64,000 nucleotides of DNA from Cristatella mucedo (lineage: Eukaryota; Bryozoa; Phylactolaemata; Cristatellidae): contig WPIO01000047.1 of assembly GCA_009760855.2 (NCBI GenBank), positions 1 through 64,000 on the forward strand, in the 5' to 3' direction. Each line of letters opens with the position of its first letter. The first letter of the stretch is position 1. The notes beneath the pieces are model-generated. The model saw only the letters and a list, made by a program, of their open reading frames with translations. It was not told the DNA's origin and did no database searches. The translations under genes were made by a program, and so were the position numbers. Below are positions 53,366 to 64,000 of this stretch, in pieces.

Positions 53366-54455
53366 TCATTGTTATTATTGTTATTGTTATTATTATCCTA
53401 ACCGGCCATAGGATTGCACCAGCCACTTTAGCACAGTCTCCAGTGTCATACGGTGCAAGTGGAATTTTCAAAGCACGGGCATTTCCAAAGGCACACATTT
53501 GTTGATTCACCGGCATTTAAGGATTTGTATATTCCAGAGTGATTAGTGGCTGGATTGGCAACGAACGTGTTTGGCAAGATCATTAACTTATCTGTACTTT
53601 TGTATACTGTATATTTATATAACCAGATCGATTTGACTCGGGAGAGTAAGTAGGATTACACTTAATCCCTTCATTTAAAATCGCTCAGGCTTGATACTTC
53701 AGTTACTGTACCAGTGAAACATTTTCTTAAGGCTTCAGAGTAATTTAATTGTTCTTCAGATTCGAAAAATGTTTTCTCCTGACCTTCAAGTTTTTTCTAG
53801 AAATGTTAAATAACATTGGTGACTGGCATTGTGCAAGCTAATTTGCTAATGTGCAAGCTAGTTTGCATATGGTGGGATACTCGAGTTACGTGAAGCAGTT
53901 TAGGAGATTTAAAAGTATGAATTAGTGACCAACTCAGAAGTTTATAAGGGCGATTAGAGGGTATATAATGAAGCTGGATTAGTTTAGCTTGTGTGCTTCA
54001 ATTTTGTTTGGTCGATGGTCGCATTTGCTATTGCTATGAAAACTGCCACAAAAGTCGCCTCCTATCAGCAGTTTTTGAGCACGGTAGGTGTTGTTACTGC
54101 TAGATTTTCACCTATGGTTCCCATTCTTTAAGTTGGGCCAGCATTTGGGCCGGTTTAGTCAGCTAGCTTCTTCCTTAAAAGCCAAAATGCCACCTTGCTT
54201 TGAAAGTTCCTTAAGACGTTCCATCGAGTCTTGGGTGGAATGGTTATACCAGTCCCTTTGCATTAATTGGTAGTTAATTCATGAAGCATGCTGCTGCAGT
54301 AGTAATTTGTGGTCGCCGTCAACCACTGTTCCATTGCCGGTGCGGTCTAGGTCGTGGGAGTGTCCAACACTTTGCTGAGCAGACCGTATCGTTATTTAGC
54401 CTGCGATCAGAAGTTATTCGAGTAGTTTTGACAGTTAGCATGTTTTTTCTTGCAG

Positions 54456-54632
54456 CCAGTCAGCCCATCGCTACATTGTGTTACTGGTGTGGAACTCGGA
54501 GACACGCGTTCTAAAGCTACCGTTGAACTGCCAATAGAAGGCAATTCATCGTCTGTTTCGAAACAGACCGAAGATGTCTTTAAAAGCACATCTGTGGACA
54601 AAGTTAACCCACAAGGTACACTAAGCTGTTAG
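54456..54632 (+). CDS. Receptor terminal cytoplasmic exon B2 (short form)
   Basis: Open in phase 0 for 58 residues to TAG 54630-54632. Identical to B1 except one base (CTT to CGT) that changes Leu to Arg (ELGDTRSK). Acceptor TTTTTTCTTGCAG. With A2 it forms a second complete tail cassette in phase with the transmembrane exon. Confidence 0.6.
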   Translation, partial: PVSPSLHCVTGVELGDTRSKATVELPIEGNSSSVSKQTEDVFKSTSVDKVNPQGTLSC

Positions 54633-56109
54633 CCCCCTGTTAAGTTGGTTATTGAGTCACACAGAGGTACGGCTAATTTTCTAGCACGAACATTACAAAC
54701 TTGACTGGTCAGCTTGTAGGAATGCTTGATAAAGAACCCCAGCGAAAATACTGTATGTAGCAATCTACCTTGGTTTGCTAACCACGTGAAAAACATGCAA
54801 ACTGAAGCCCGATTCAGCAGTATCTGGAGCAGCTGGTTATGGCTCCCCATATAGTTGCCCTGCCTGTTTCAAAGAATATTATTGTATAGATATTATTTAG
54901 ACTGACGCTGTTTAGGAATATGCTTAAAGACCCCAAACTACCAAATAATTGCATGTTTTTCACACCTAAAAGGCTGACCTAATAAGAATGATAATAATAG
55001 AAATGCATTGTTATGGGACCCTCAGAGTACTTAACCTGTTTCTATGCACTTTACAGATGCAGTGATAAAAAATAATCAAATGATTAGTGGTAACATTTGC
55101 TATGTCATCAAGTATAACAGTTGTGCAGGTGACATAGACAGAGACAGCATGAAGATATGTTTAGAAGCTACAGGCACGGTGTCAGTATGGATAAAAACAC
55201 AGATGGCGAATTGCACGGGTGTAATGCTGTAAACAGGAGTTGTGTATTAGGCTTTCTTTTAAACGTGATTATGTTAGGTGATATCGTGAGGTCCGTCAGA
55301 AGTGAGTTCCAGGCTTGCTAGCATGTGAATGGAAGGCATGGTCGCTAATGGTTTTGGTGTCGTACGAGGTTTAGCCAAACGATTTAATTCAGAAAAGCAG
55401 GTGGTACGATGGCTGGCCTGGTATGGGGATAGATGTGACTGGTAGGCAGGAGCGAAAAGGTGAACAAATCTGGAAGTGAGTGATATAACCTTGAAGTCAA
55501 TTCTCTGCCTGATTGGGAATCAGCGCTGGTCGGCATGAAGTTGTACGATGTGGCAAATGCCAAACTGCATTGCTTACGACAGACAAGCCTAGCTGGAGAG
55601 TTATGCACCAACTGTAAGTGCCTATTGCCAGAAGCCAGCAGACCAGCTAGCTGTTAGTTACATAAGTCGAGATGGGATACGTACAAGTGCATAGACTAAT
55701 TTGGATGTGGTACACCCTCTTAATCGAGTGATTTTGAGCAATGATCTTTCCAATTTGTGAGTCACACTTGGTTTGGGCAACACTAGTGAGTTGGTTTTCT
55801 CGTCATTAATTTAAGAAATCTTTCAGACACCCATGTTTGGATTTGAGCAACCTATATAGCAAGGGTGTGTCGAGAATTAGACCGGTTGGAGTGCTGGGAG
55901 GGATCAAAGCAAAGGTACAACTGAGTGAATGACTTCTACATAGAAGTGAAAATCTGGATTATCGTAGGCAGTTGCATGTGCGATATCCAAAATGTATTGC
56001 TTCTTCGTGCCTCTGCTACCATTTGCACATATTATTATCGGCCTCAGTTGTGGGCAACTGTGAACTCTTATGGATTTGCATTGATTTAACGAGCGTGTGG
56101 ATTTTGCAG

Positions 56110-56213
56110 CCGAGAAAGGTCGACATATGCTGGCAACCCCAAACGGGTCCCCTCTGATACCAGTCGGCAGGATTGACCATAGCAACGAGCATACGCAGGA
56201 CAGTTCTTCGAAG
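56110..56213 (+). CDS. Receptor cytoplasmic exon A3
   Basis: A 104-nt exon with the same splice sites and phases as A2. It reads AEKGRHMLATPNGSPLIPVG, RIDHSNEHTQDSSSK. The three differences from A2 (P/H, V/G, E/Q) all change the residue. It pairs in phase with the long B exon at 61043. Confidence 0.58.
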
Positions 56214-57682
56214 GTTTGTTTGTTGATTTTGATATGAGAGCTTGCTGAAAGTCGTTAATGTTGTTGGGCACTGTTGCTTTGCTGTGGCCGGTGGCTGTGC
56301 AAGGCCAGGACGGTGAAAGGCTACTCTGCATGTAGAGCCGCATGGAAATGTTGCATTTGAGAGCCAGAGCTATGCCTTAATTTCTTGTCATTCTTTCAGT
56401 CGCATTAGTTTTAAGCTTGAATAGTCTTTGTTTTCAATTTTAATAAGATGTATATCTCTTATTCAAAAGTGTGGCTAAGTATCCACCAGTGTTTAGCACT
56501 GGCAGCTTTAGTCGTTTAAAAGAAAACGATGCAATTGAACAACTTATAGGTAACTAGCGACCTCTTAGACTGCACAAGTTTAAGTTGCAAGGCAGTGAGC
56601 GGCAGTAAGGTGATTTGTGCACGGGCCACCGTGTGCATTCGACCTACACGGCAGGTTATTATTTACACCAACTCGGGTACAATCTGAATGAATGAATGTA
56701 ATATATCTTGCATAGTACACAAGAGTCACTCAACCCCAAGGGTACTTAACTAGCATCTAGGCATGCACGGTTATAGAAAAACAGCAATCATTACATTTTG
56801 CAAAGACTCAACATTGCCTCCGATGATTGCCAAAGATTCAGCAATGCTCAGATGCATGCCTATTTGCTAGCCCAACCAAGCTGATCAGCATTGGGAAAGA
56901 ACAACTGCAGTAGACCCTGCAATTGCCCCAATAAGGTACAAGCCGACCATGCAAGGTAGATGCATAGCGTTTTCTAAAATAACGGTTCTTGAGATATCAT
57001 TCATGATAACTATCGTCGATTGTTTAGCACTCTATGAGATCTAAATCTCTGCAATGTATGGAACTAGTTAATGCAAGAGGTGCTATAATTAGGAGTTAAG
57101 GACATATAAGGTACCTTGTTTCGATAAAGATGGCAAACATGCAAGTACACTCTCAGGGCCACCACTTATACGAGCCCTGGTTTCTATCATGCACAGGTGA
57201 GCATGCTAAGTATGTAGCATCAACAACGACCTGTTCATTTGATCCCAGGGAGAGCTAAGCAGAATGGACGCATCATAGGTCTATGCCCTTTCTAAGACAA
57301 GGGACTACGTAACTTGGTGACTTGCCAATAATTAAACTAGGCCCCAAGTTTTGACTAGGCTGGACTATTTAAATTCTATCTTGGAAAAAAAAAAAAAAAA
57401 ATCCAATTAGCCTCAGAAGCTCGAGGTAGGTATAAATGCTCAGTTGCTCATTTCTTACCATTGCTCCTTTTCCTACCACTGCTGTGCAGCTGCAGGCTAT
57501 TAGGCCAGCTCTGAAGGCATTTTCGGTTGCTGAGAAGTTGTCTCTCAGCAAGGTTGTTTCTAGCGTTTACTCGAGCTAAGCCGAGTTAGTTCAGTGCTGC
57601 TGTGGCTTTAATACTAATAATATTATCAATACATTTGTTTATCATACTCACGTCTACGGTCAACGGGTCTCCTTTGCTGCTC

Positions 57683-57913
57683 CTAGGTTATCTTGTTACC
57701 TGAAGATCCTGGTGGCCATCTAACTGGTTGCTTCTTTCCATTCTTTGCCAGCAAGTTAGACAAGATCCGAGAGTCCATTCCAAAGGTAGCAGTGTCCCTC
57801 CAAGAGCATTGTCCCTCGATGACAAACCGCTGGACTCTCCTCCCTCAATTTAATGCAGCACCTCATAGTCGACATTCAAGGAGGCGACGAGTGAGCAGGA
57901 TCAGCTAAGATGG
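57683..57913 (+). mobile_element. LINE-alpha N-terminal fragment, unit 3 copy
   Basis: Same fragment as 44470-44700, duplicated with the unit. Confidence 0.75.
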
Positions 57914-58609
57914 TTGTTTACGTGAAGTACGGCCTTCCCTGGCCCAATCCTTGTTCCTAGCGGCTTCTTGTCTGTATTCATAATTCTGCTGTATGTCCTA
58001 ACTGGTTGTGTCGTAGTACGACCATAGACAGTTAGCGATATAAGCGTCCCAGCTACCAGACTCAAACGGAGCTCGCTAGCTCCCTAGTTCGATCTAAACC
58101 AGGCTACTGTAACTCATCAGTTTCAGGGCTTCCAAAACACCGTTAAGTCTCTACGTTTGTTGATGAATGTGGCCATTTGGCCGAGCTTCAATTATAAAAT
58201 TCAAGTCTCGTATCTTCGTGCTAAAGGAGCTACGACGAATGTAAGATGATCAGTGGAAACTAGGAGCAAAATTTACATTTTGACTCAAGGCCTGCCGTAG
58301 CTTGTTTGTTCGACTGCTAAATCAGTGCCAGGTTTCTCGTGCTTTCAGTTCTAGCCAGGACAATTCGATAGCTCCTCTAGTTAATCCTTATTTCGGCATA
58401 CGACCGTCGGCAACAGGTTTGGATTTGCTGGCACTGCCATGCAGCTTGCTTCTTGCTGCCAGCATTGCTACGACATCCTTTCTTTGATTTGTGAGCTTTT
58501 GTCAGTTGGCCATACTACCATATGCCAGTTAGGCTTTGAAAGCTATATGCAAAGCCCTGCATGTTGCAACACTTGCTTAGTCTTTGTGGTTTGTGAATTT
58601 ACAGGCAGA

Positions 58610-58833
<224 letters not shown>

Positions 58834-59627
58834 GGACACTACCGTATACCTGCAGAAATAGTGGGTACAGCTTGTTCAATCTTAATCATGACTTCAGCAA
58901 CATGTGTTTATGGGACTTGATTAATTACAATCAAATATTCAAACTTGTAGAGGTCAGTTAATGTATTTCTTTCCTTCGCTCTAACTTACTATGTTGTGTG
59001 CCTTTGGTAATGTCCATGCTTAGAAAATTTCGCTTGTACCGTATGACACTGGAGACTTTGCTAGAGTGGCTTGTGAAATCCTATGGCCAGTTAGGATAAG
59101 CGTGCCTCCTTCATTCTGCCCTAGGTCGTGCTGTACAGCTAAAGCCTCTTGGGCAGCAGCTGCTGAGATGTGGAGTTGCCAGGTGCAGTGGTAGAAAGTT
59201 CCCACCGTGCACGGTAGATGTGCCTCAAACTAGGCTGAGGGAAGTTCACTAGGCAATATGAGATGCGATCTATGTCTTGTGGTGCCTTTATAAGTCTCGT
59301 TTTGCTTTTGAAACTTTTGTCCTGCCGATGGCAATGCTTATTTAGCATTAGTTCGAACTCTGTCACCGAATCCAAACGTAACATGCTATATGCATTCGAT
59401 TTGTAAAAAGCTGCCATTGTGGAAATCGTTTTCTTGCACTTCTATGGACCGTGAAGTAGTTGTTCCATGTGAATATTTGTGAAAATTCTCGGCTCCACTG
59501 TCATTGGAATGTAATATATGCTGCTCTCAGGTTACTGCAACAGCTGTCATACCCTCGAAATATTTTACATGCCCAGGCCCCACATGCGTTGATTATTCGA
59601 TGCCACATCAGAAGATTTTCTCTCGTT

Positions 59628-59953
59628 AATAATAATAATGCAGTAGATATAGCGCCATCAGAGATCTCAATCTCTTTCCTGGAGCTTTTTATTTGCTGCA
59701 AAGGGAAATGTAATTGAATGGTGAGTAATACCATGCCTGATAAACAGCATGAATAACATGGTTAGGGGTGACATGCACAGGGTCAGCATGCAAATGTGGT
59801 GTGTGGCAGAATGCACAGTGTCAGCACGCATAAGCACATGAAGGACGAATCAAAGGGACCCACTAAATGCTGTCCTACATAGGTGTGTTTGTACGTACTT
59901 TTTAAATGCGGTCAAGTCAGGGCATGGTCTGACACGAGTCGGGAGTTCATTGT
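59628..59953 (-). mobile_element. LINE-alpha 3' end (minus), unit 3 copy
   Basis: Same insertion as 46461-46778, duplicated with the unit. Confidence 0.8.
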
Positions 59954-61042
59954 TATTATTGTTATTGTTATTATTATCCTAACCGGCCATAGGATTGCAC
60001 CAGCCACTTTAGCACAGTCTCCAGTGTAATACGGTGCAAGTGGAATTTTCAAAGCACGGGCATTTCCAAAGGCACACATTTGTTGATTCACCGGCATTTA
60101 AGAATTTGTATATTCCAGAGTGATTAGTGGCTGGATTGGCAACGAACGTGTTCGGCAAGATCATTAACTTATCTGTACTTTTGTATACTGTATATTTATA
60201 TAACCAGATCGGTTTGACTCGGGAGAGTAAGTATGATTACACTTAGTCCCTTCATTTAAAATCGCTCAGGCTTGATACTTCAGTTACTTTACCAGTGAAA
60301 CATTTTCTTAAGGCTTCAGAGTAATTTAATTGTTCTTCAGATTCGAAAATTTTTTTCTCCTGACCTTCAAGTTTTTTCTATAAATGTTAAATAACATCGG
60401 TGACTGGCATTGGGCAAGCTAATTTGCTAATGTGCAAGCTAGTTTGCATATGGTGGGATACTCGAGTTTCGTGAAGCAGTTTAGGAGATTTAAAAGTATG
60501 AATTAGTGACCAACTCAGAAGTTTATAAGGGTGATTAGAGGGTATATAATGAAGCTGGATTAGTTTAGCTTGTGTGCTTCAATTTTGTTTGGTCGATGGT
60601 CGCATTTGCTATTGCTATGTAAACTTCCACAAAAGTCGCCTCCTATCAGCAGTTTTTGAGCAAGGTAGGTGTTGTTACTGCTAGATTTTCATCTATGGTT
60701 CCCTTTCTTTAATTTGGGCCAGCATTTGGGCCTGTTTTGTCAGCTGGCTTCTTCCTTCAAAGCCAAAATGCCACCTTGCTTTGAAAGTTCCTTAAGACGT
60801 TCCATCGAGTCTTGGTGGACTGGTTATACCAGTCCCTTTGCATTAATTGGTAGTTAATTCATGAAGCATGCTGCTGCAGTAGTAATTTGTGGTCGCCGTC
60901 AACCACTGTTCGATTGCCGGTGCGGTCAAGGTCGTGGGAGTGTCCAACACTTTGCTGAAGCAGACTGTATCGTTATTTAGCCTGCGATCAGAAGTATTTT
61001 AATTGTGATGCTTGGCATGATTTTTCTTTCTTTGTTCAATAG

Positions 61043-61471
61043 GTTGACGGCTGCCAGTTATCATCTGGTAGGACGGGGATGGTAAACAAAGGCGATAATG
61101 ACTTTGGGAATCGATGGGCTCAAGATTTACCTAGAGACATTGGTAAAGCTACATATTCTGATGCAACCGACAGCAAAGACGCAACAGAGTACTCGCTGAG
61201 TACTTGCCTCCTTAATCCTGGTACTGGCGACCAGAACGGCCCGGGTAATGGAAGTCAGACTGTGCAAGCAGCTGCAGCTAACGCCAAGCTTGTGGGCCAC
61301 GATCGTGGTGAGGGGCACGGAGCCAAGGTTGCTGGAGCTGCCGGTGGTCTGCCGGTGGACTGCTCTATTTTCCCCGTAATGGAAGATACTGCAGAAAACT
61401 TGAAAAACACACCTACGGAGTCACTTACCCTACCGGAAACACTAGAGACTCTTTTGATAGGGTTATTCTAG
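61043..61471 (+). CDS. Receptor terminal cytoplasmic exon B3 (intact, long form)
   Basis: After TTTCTTTCTTTGTTCAATAG the exon is open in phase 0 for 142 residues to TAG 61469-61471. It begins VDGCQLSSGRTGMVNKGDND and includes YSLSTCLLNPGTGDQNGPGN, GSQTVQAAAANAK, GHDRGEGHGAKVAGAAGGLP, VMEDTAENLKNTPTESL. It is acidic, Gly/Ala/Asn-rich and likely disordered. It is the full-length counterpart of the broken exon at 15272 and aligns with B0 at 10112. As the last tail exon in the window it would join A3 in phase. No known domain recognised. Confidence 0.65.
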   Translation, partial: VDGCQLSSGRTGMVNKGDNDFGNRWAQDLPRDIGKATYSDATDSKDATEYSLSTCLLNPGTGDQNGPGNGSQTVQAAAANAKLVGHDRGEGHGAKVAGAAGGLPVDCSIFPVMEDTAENLKNTPTESLTLPETLETLLIGLF

Positions 61472-63435
61472 TGGCACAGTGACACCACTAACTTTTCATC
61501 ATGAATGTTACAGTCTTGTCTTGTGAACCCTGCTACTACTGCTCAGTAAGGAACCTCAGGGAAAATACTTTCTGTAGCGCTCCTAGGGCTGCAGTTTTCT
61601 ATGCATTTTTGGCAAGCCGCAGGCTCACCGATGATTGCAAAAGCCACCGATGAGTATTAGTCCATGACTCAAGAGGATGCGTCCTCATGCAGTGACACGT
61701 TTGAAAACCATGAAATGTTTGGCTGCAATCGGTTTTCTTGCATGTGGTCTGCATTCTATTTCTCCTAGTGCAATGTCAGTCACCTGTTCGAGGCATGGTT
61801 TAATCCCGTGTTAGCAAGCATCCGGGGGTCAGCACTCCGCTAAGGGGGGGTGGGCAAGCTAGCAAAATGCTGATATTTGGTAATATCGTGCAACCTCAGC
61901 CCCCAATCTATTAGCATTGCAAATTTAAGGGTTACGTGCAATGAAAGTCCGTGGTGACTGCTGATAAGTAGGTGTCTCGTCTCGTCTGCATCTTATCTGC
62001 ATCATTGTACTATAATGATTTGCTGTTATATCACCATTAAATTATCATATAATCGTAGTATAGCTATATATTATTATATTTGAATCTATATATATGATCA
62101 TGTTCTATTTATTATTACGTTATTGTATTTTTATGTCGTCATTTTATTATTATAATTCATGCATTACACGTTCATCAGCATCTTACAAGTGTCTGGCATT
62201 TTGGTAATAGTCGCCCGCCTGTTGTTGAGCCACAATCACTCAGTGTTTGTTGCAATCATCTGAAACGGCCAATTACTGCTCAGTCTATGGGTGCTAGCTC
62301 ATTGATGACTGGTTGTTGCTGCTCACTTACTTTTTACACTTAGCAATTGAGTTCGATACCTGCATTATCTGCTCTTTTACGTCTACTGCAAACTGTTGCC
62401 TTTGTTCTTGTGCTGGAAGTTCCTGCCACTAGCACACTGGTAATAGCAGAAGTGTCATGCCCCGTGGAGACTTAGTGGACAGATTCCGAAATGGTGCAAG
62501 TTTCCACCTGGTACAAGTAGCAGGGCATGACCGGCAGGCTGATGTACCCAGGCAAATCTTGTATTTGCAGAAGCATTATCAGGTCTGGTACTATGGCTTG
62601 ATGCATGACTTCGAAGCGAATTTTTTTCTTATTGTAGTCTTATCTTCTAGTAACGTGGTAATGCTGGCAGTATGTTTCCTATAATTGCCTAGTCCTGGCG
62701 GATGTATGAGAAACCGATTCGGCTAGTACTGTTCCTGTACACAGTCGAACGTATCTCGTGGTTGTTTTGAACCCCAGCCGTCAGCCGTTGAAATAGGTTG
62801 GCAGATTGCTTTCGGAATTATTTGCCTGTGTAGTGCTGTAAGTGTTATCAGTGTAATCAGTGCCTCAGTGTCAAATGGACCTTGGTTGTGCAAATATTTG
62901 CTTCGTTTAGCCACCTTCTTGTATTGGCATTATTTTTTTTAACTAGTTGTGAAATGAGATTTCTGCACCAAGCTGTGATATGTTTCTTGTGTGTGGCCCT
63001 TTACCTATTTTGCCTAACCGGGCAAGCATGCTCGATCCACCAAGGAGTCCTTGTCCTTCGTGATTTATAGGCTGGTGGCTACCTAGTCGACCTTTATGGC
63101 TCTTGTTTCAAATTGCCTATTTATAATAAGTTTTACTCACTGCATGCTACAAATCTGGTCGGCACCCGTAGGTAGATGAACCTGCCTGATTGTAGATGCA
63201 TGCATCTCCCCCTCAACTTACCTCAAGGATTTCTCATTCGTGTCATGCTAGCGAGTTTTCTGTAACCCTCAGAAAAGCCACGTGGTTTTCTACGTGCGAT
63301 CAGTAGCCAGTAGTTTTCTTCTCAAGAAATCAAGAAAAATTTTGAGATGTTGCCGAGTTCAGTGAATATGAAGCAAGCAGTAAGTGAAGAGCAGCCACAA
63401 CGGCATTTCAAAAATTCGGCGGCAAAGAAAGGAGC
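61472..63435. repeat. Segmental duplication block, paralogous to 15.64-17.70 kb
   Basis: Downstream flank of B3, collinear with the flank of the B exon at 15272 but lacking the LINE-alpha tail present at 17242-17345. It contains an AT-rich tract (about 62010-62165) and a G run near 61844-61850. No supported gene. Confidence 0.7.
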
Positions 63436-64000
63436 CATCGAATTCTCGCAGCTCTCCTGCTGCATGTATTGATGACGTTCGCACATGTAGAGTCGCATCA
63501 TTTCTGGAATTGAATGAGGATAAAACCAACCTGGTGGTTATGGACAAACTAAGTCTGATTCACATATTGGAAAAGTTAACACTCATATTTGGCTCTACCA
63601 GCAAGCGTCATGTTGAATCTGCACGAAATCCATGCGTTCTGTTCCGAAGTGACCTTTAATTAGACAACCACATCAGGTCCACAGTGCAGTCTGCATTCTT
63701 TCAGTTACGTAACATTGCTGAAATTTGAGCTTGCTTAGACAGACACCACATTTGTATTGGTCAATGAATTTGTGACGTCCAGTCCCGGCGTCTGTAACTC
63801 ACTGCTTGCTGATCTACCGGCCTGTGCAATAAGGCTTTTGCACTTTTTGCAAAACTCTGCAGCTTGGCTTACCTCTCGTGATCGTCGCATGGGCCAAATC
63901 ACACCTTTTCTAGCTTGCCTGTGCTGTCTCGCAGTTAAGCAGGGCATCGACTTCAAGGTTCGCTCACTCACTTGTAGATCGCTTCATTTTCTGGCTATTG
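63436..64000 (+). mobile_element. LINE-alpha copy (continues past the window)
   Basis: Same insertion as 17706-18760: SRSSPAACIDDVRTCRVASF, LELNEDKTNLVVMDKLS, then the NSAAWLTSRDRRMGQITPF-like block. Stops break the frame (for example after RSDL at 63657). It runs off the right edge. Confidence 0.8.

Overview
This window is eukaryotic, most likely from an invertebrate animal. There is no bacterial-style gene packing. Exons are short and flanked by GT...AG introns, transposon debris covers more than half the sequence, microsatellites are long, and the one recognisable host gene encodes a single-pass membrane receptor. I cannot name the species from sequence alone.

Host gene content, all on the plus strand. 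The clearest gene lies at 34.7-48 kb. A cysteine-rich ectodomain exon (34695-35046), a Ser/Thr-rich stalk exon (35784-36005) and a transmembrane exon (36271-36420) join by phase-1 introns. They continue in phase into a short cytoplasmic exon 'A' (41224-41327) and a terminal exon 'B' (47870-48046), giving an uninterrupted 334-residue frame whose signal peptide must come from an unseen upstream exon. A possible extra cysteine-rich exon sits at 31548-31631. The A/B tail cassette is repeated: A2/B2 (49526-49629, 54456-54632) and A3/B3 (56110-56213, 61043-61471) lie downstream of the single transmembrane exon. A separate older set (B at 4158, A0 at 6315, B0 at 10112, B at 15272) lies at the left of the window and must belong to another receptor copy whose 5' part is off the left edge. 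All A exons enter in phase 1 and leave in phase 0, and all B exons enter in phase 0 and run to a stop. Two of the left-hand B exons are frameshifted or truncated.

Layout. 0-2.5 kb: broken LINEs in both orientations. 4-18 kb: left-hand tail-exon cluster with two fairly complete LINE insertions (7123-9044 and 12599-14128) and a diverged satellite-like array. 17.7-31.3 kb: a transposon graveyard with nested LINEs, tRNA-derived SINEs and a solo LTR. 31.5-36.4 kb: receptor 5' exons. 36.6-41.1 kb: LINE-filled intron. 40.3-61.0 kb: three tandem units (about 7.9, 6.59 and 6.23 kb), each carrying one A exon, each with a long (CA)n tract in the A-B intron, and the first two ending with a B exon. 61.0-64.0 kb: a paralogue of 15.2-18.3 kb.

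Mobile elements. I name four non-LTR (L2/CR1-like) families by their ends. LINE-alpha has a 3' stem-loop and an (ATT)n tail, LINE-beta a TTACAT-type tail, and LINE-gamma and LINE-delta are older relatives. There are two tRNA-derived SINE groups, and SINE-I shares its 3' tail design with LINE-alpha. Several insertions can be dated relative to each other from target-site duplications and from empty sites in paralogous introns.
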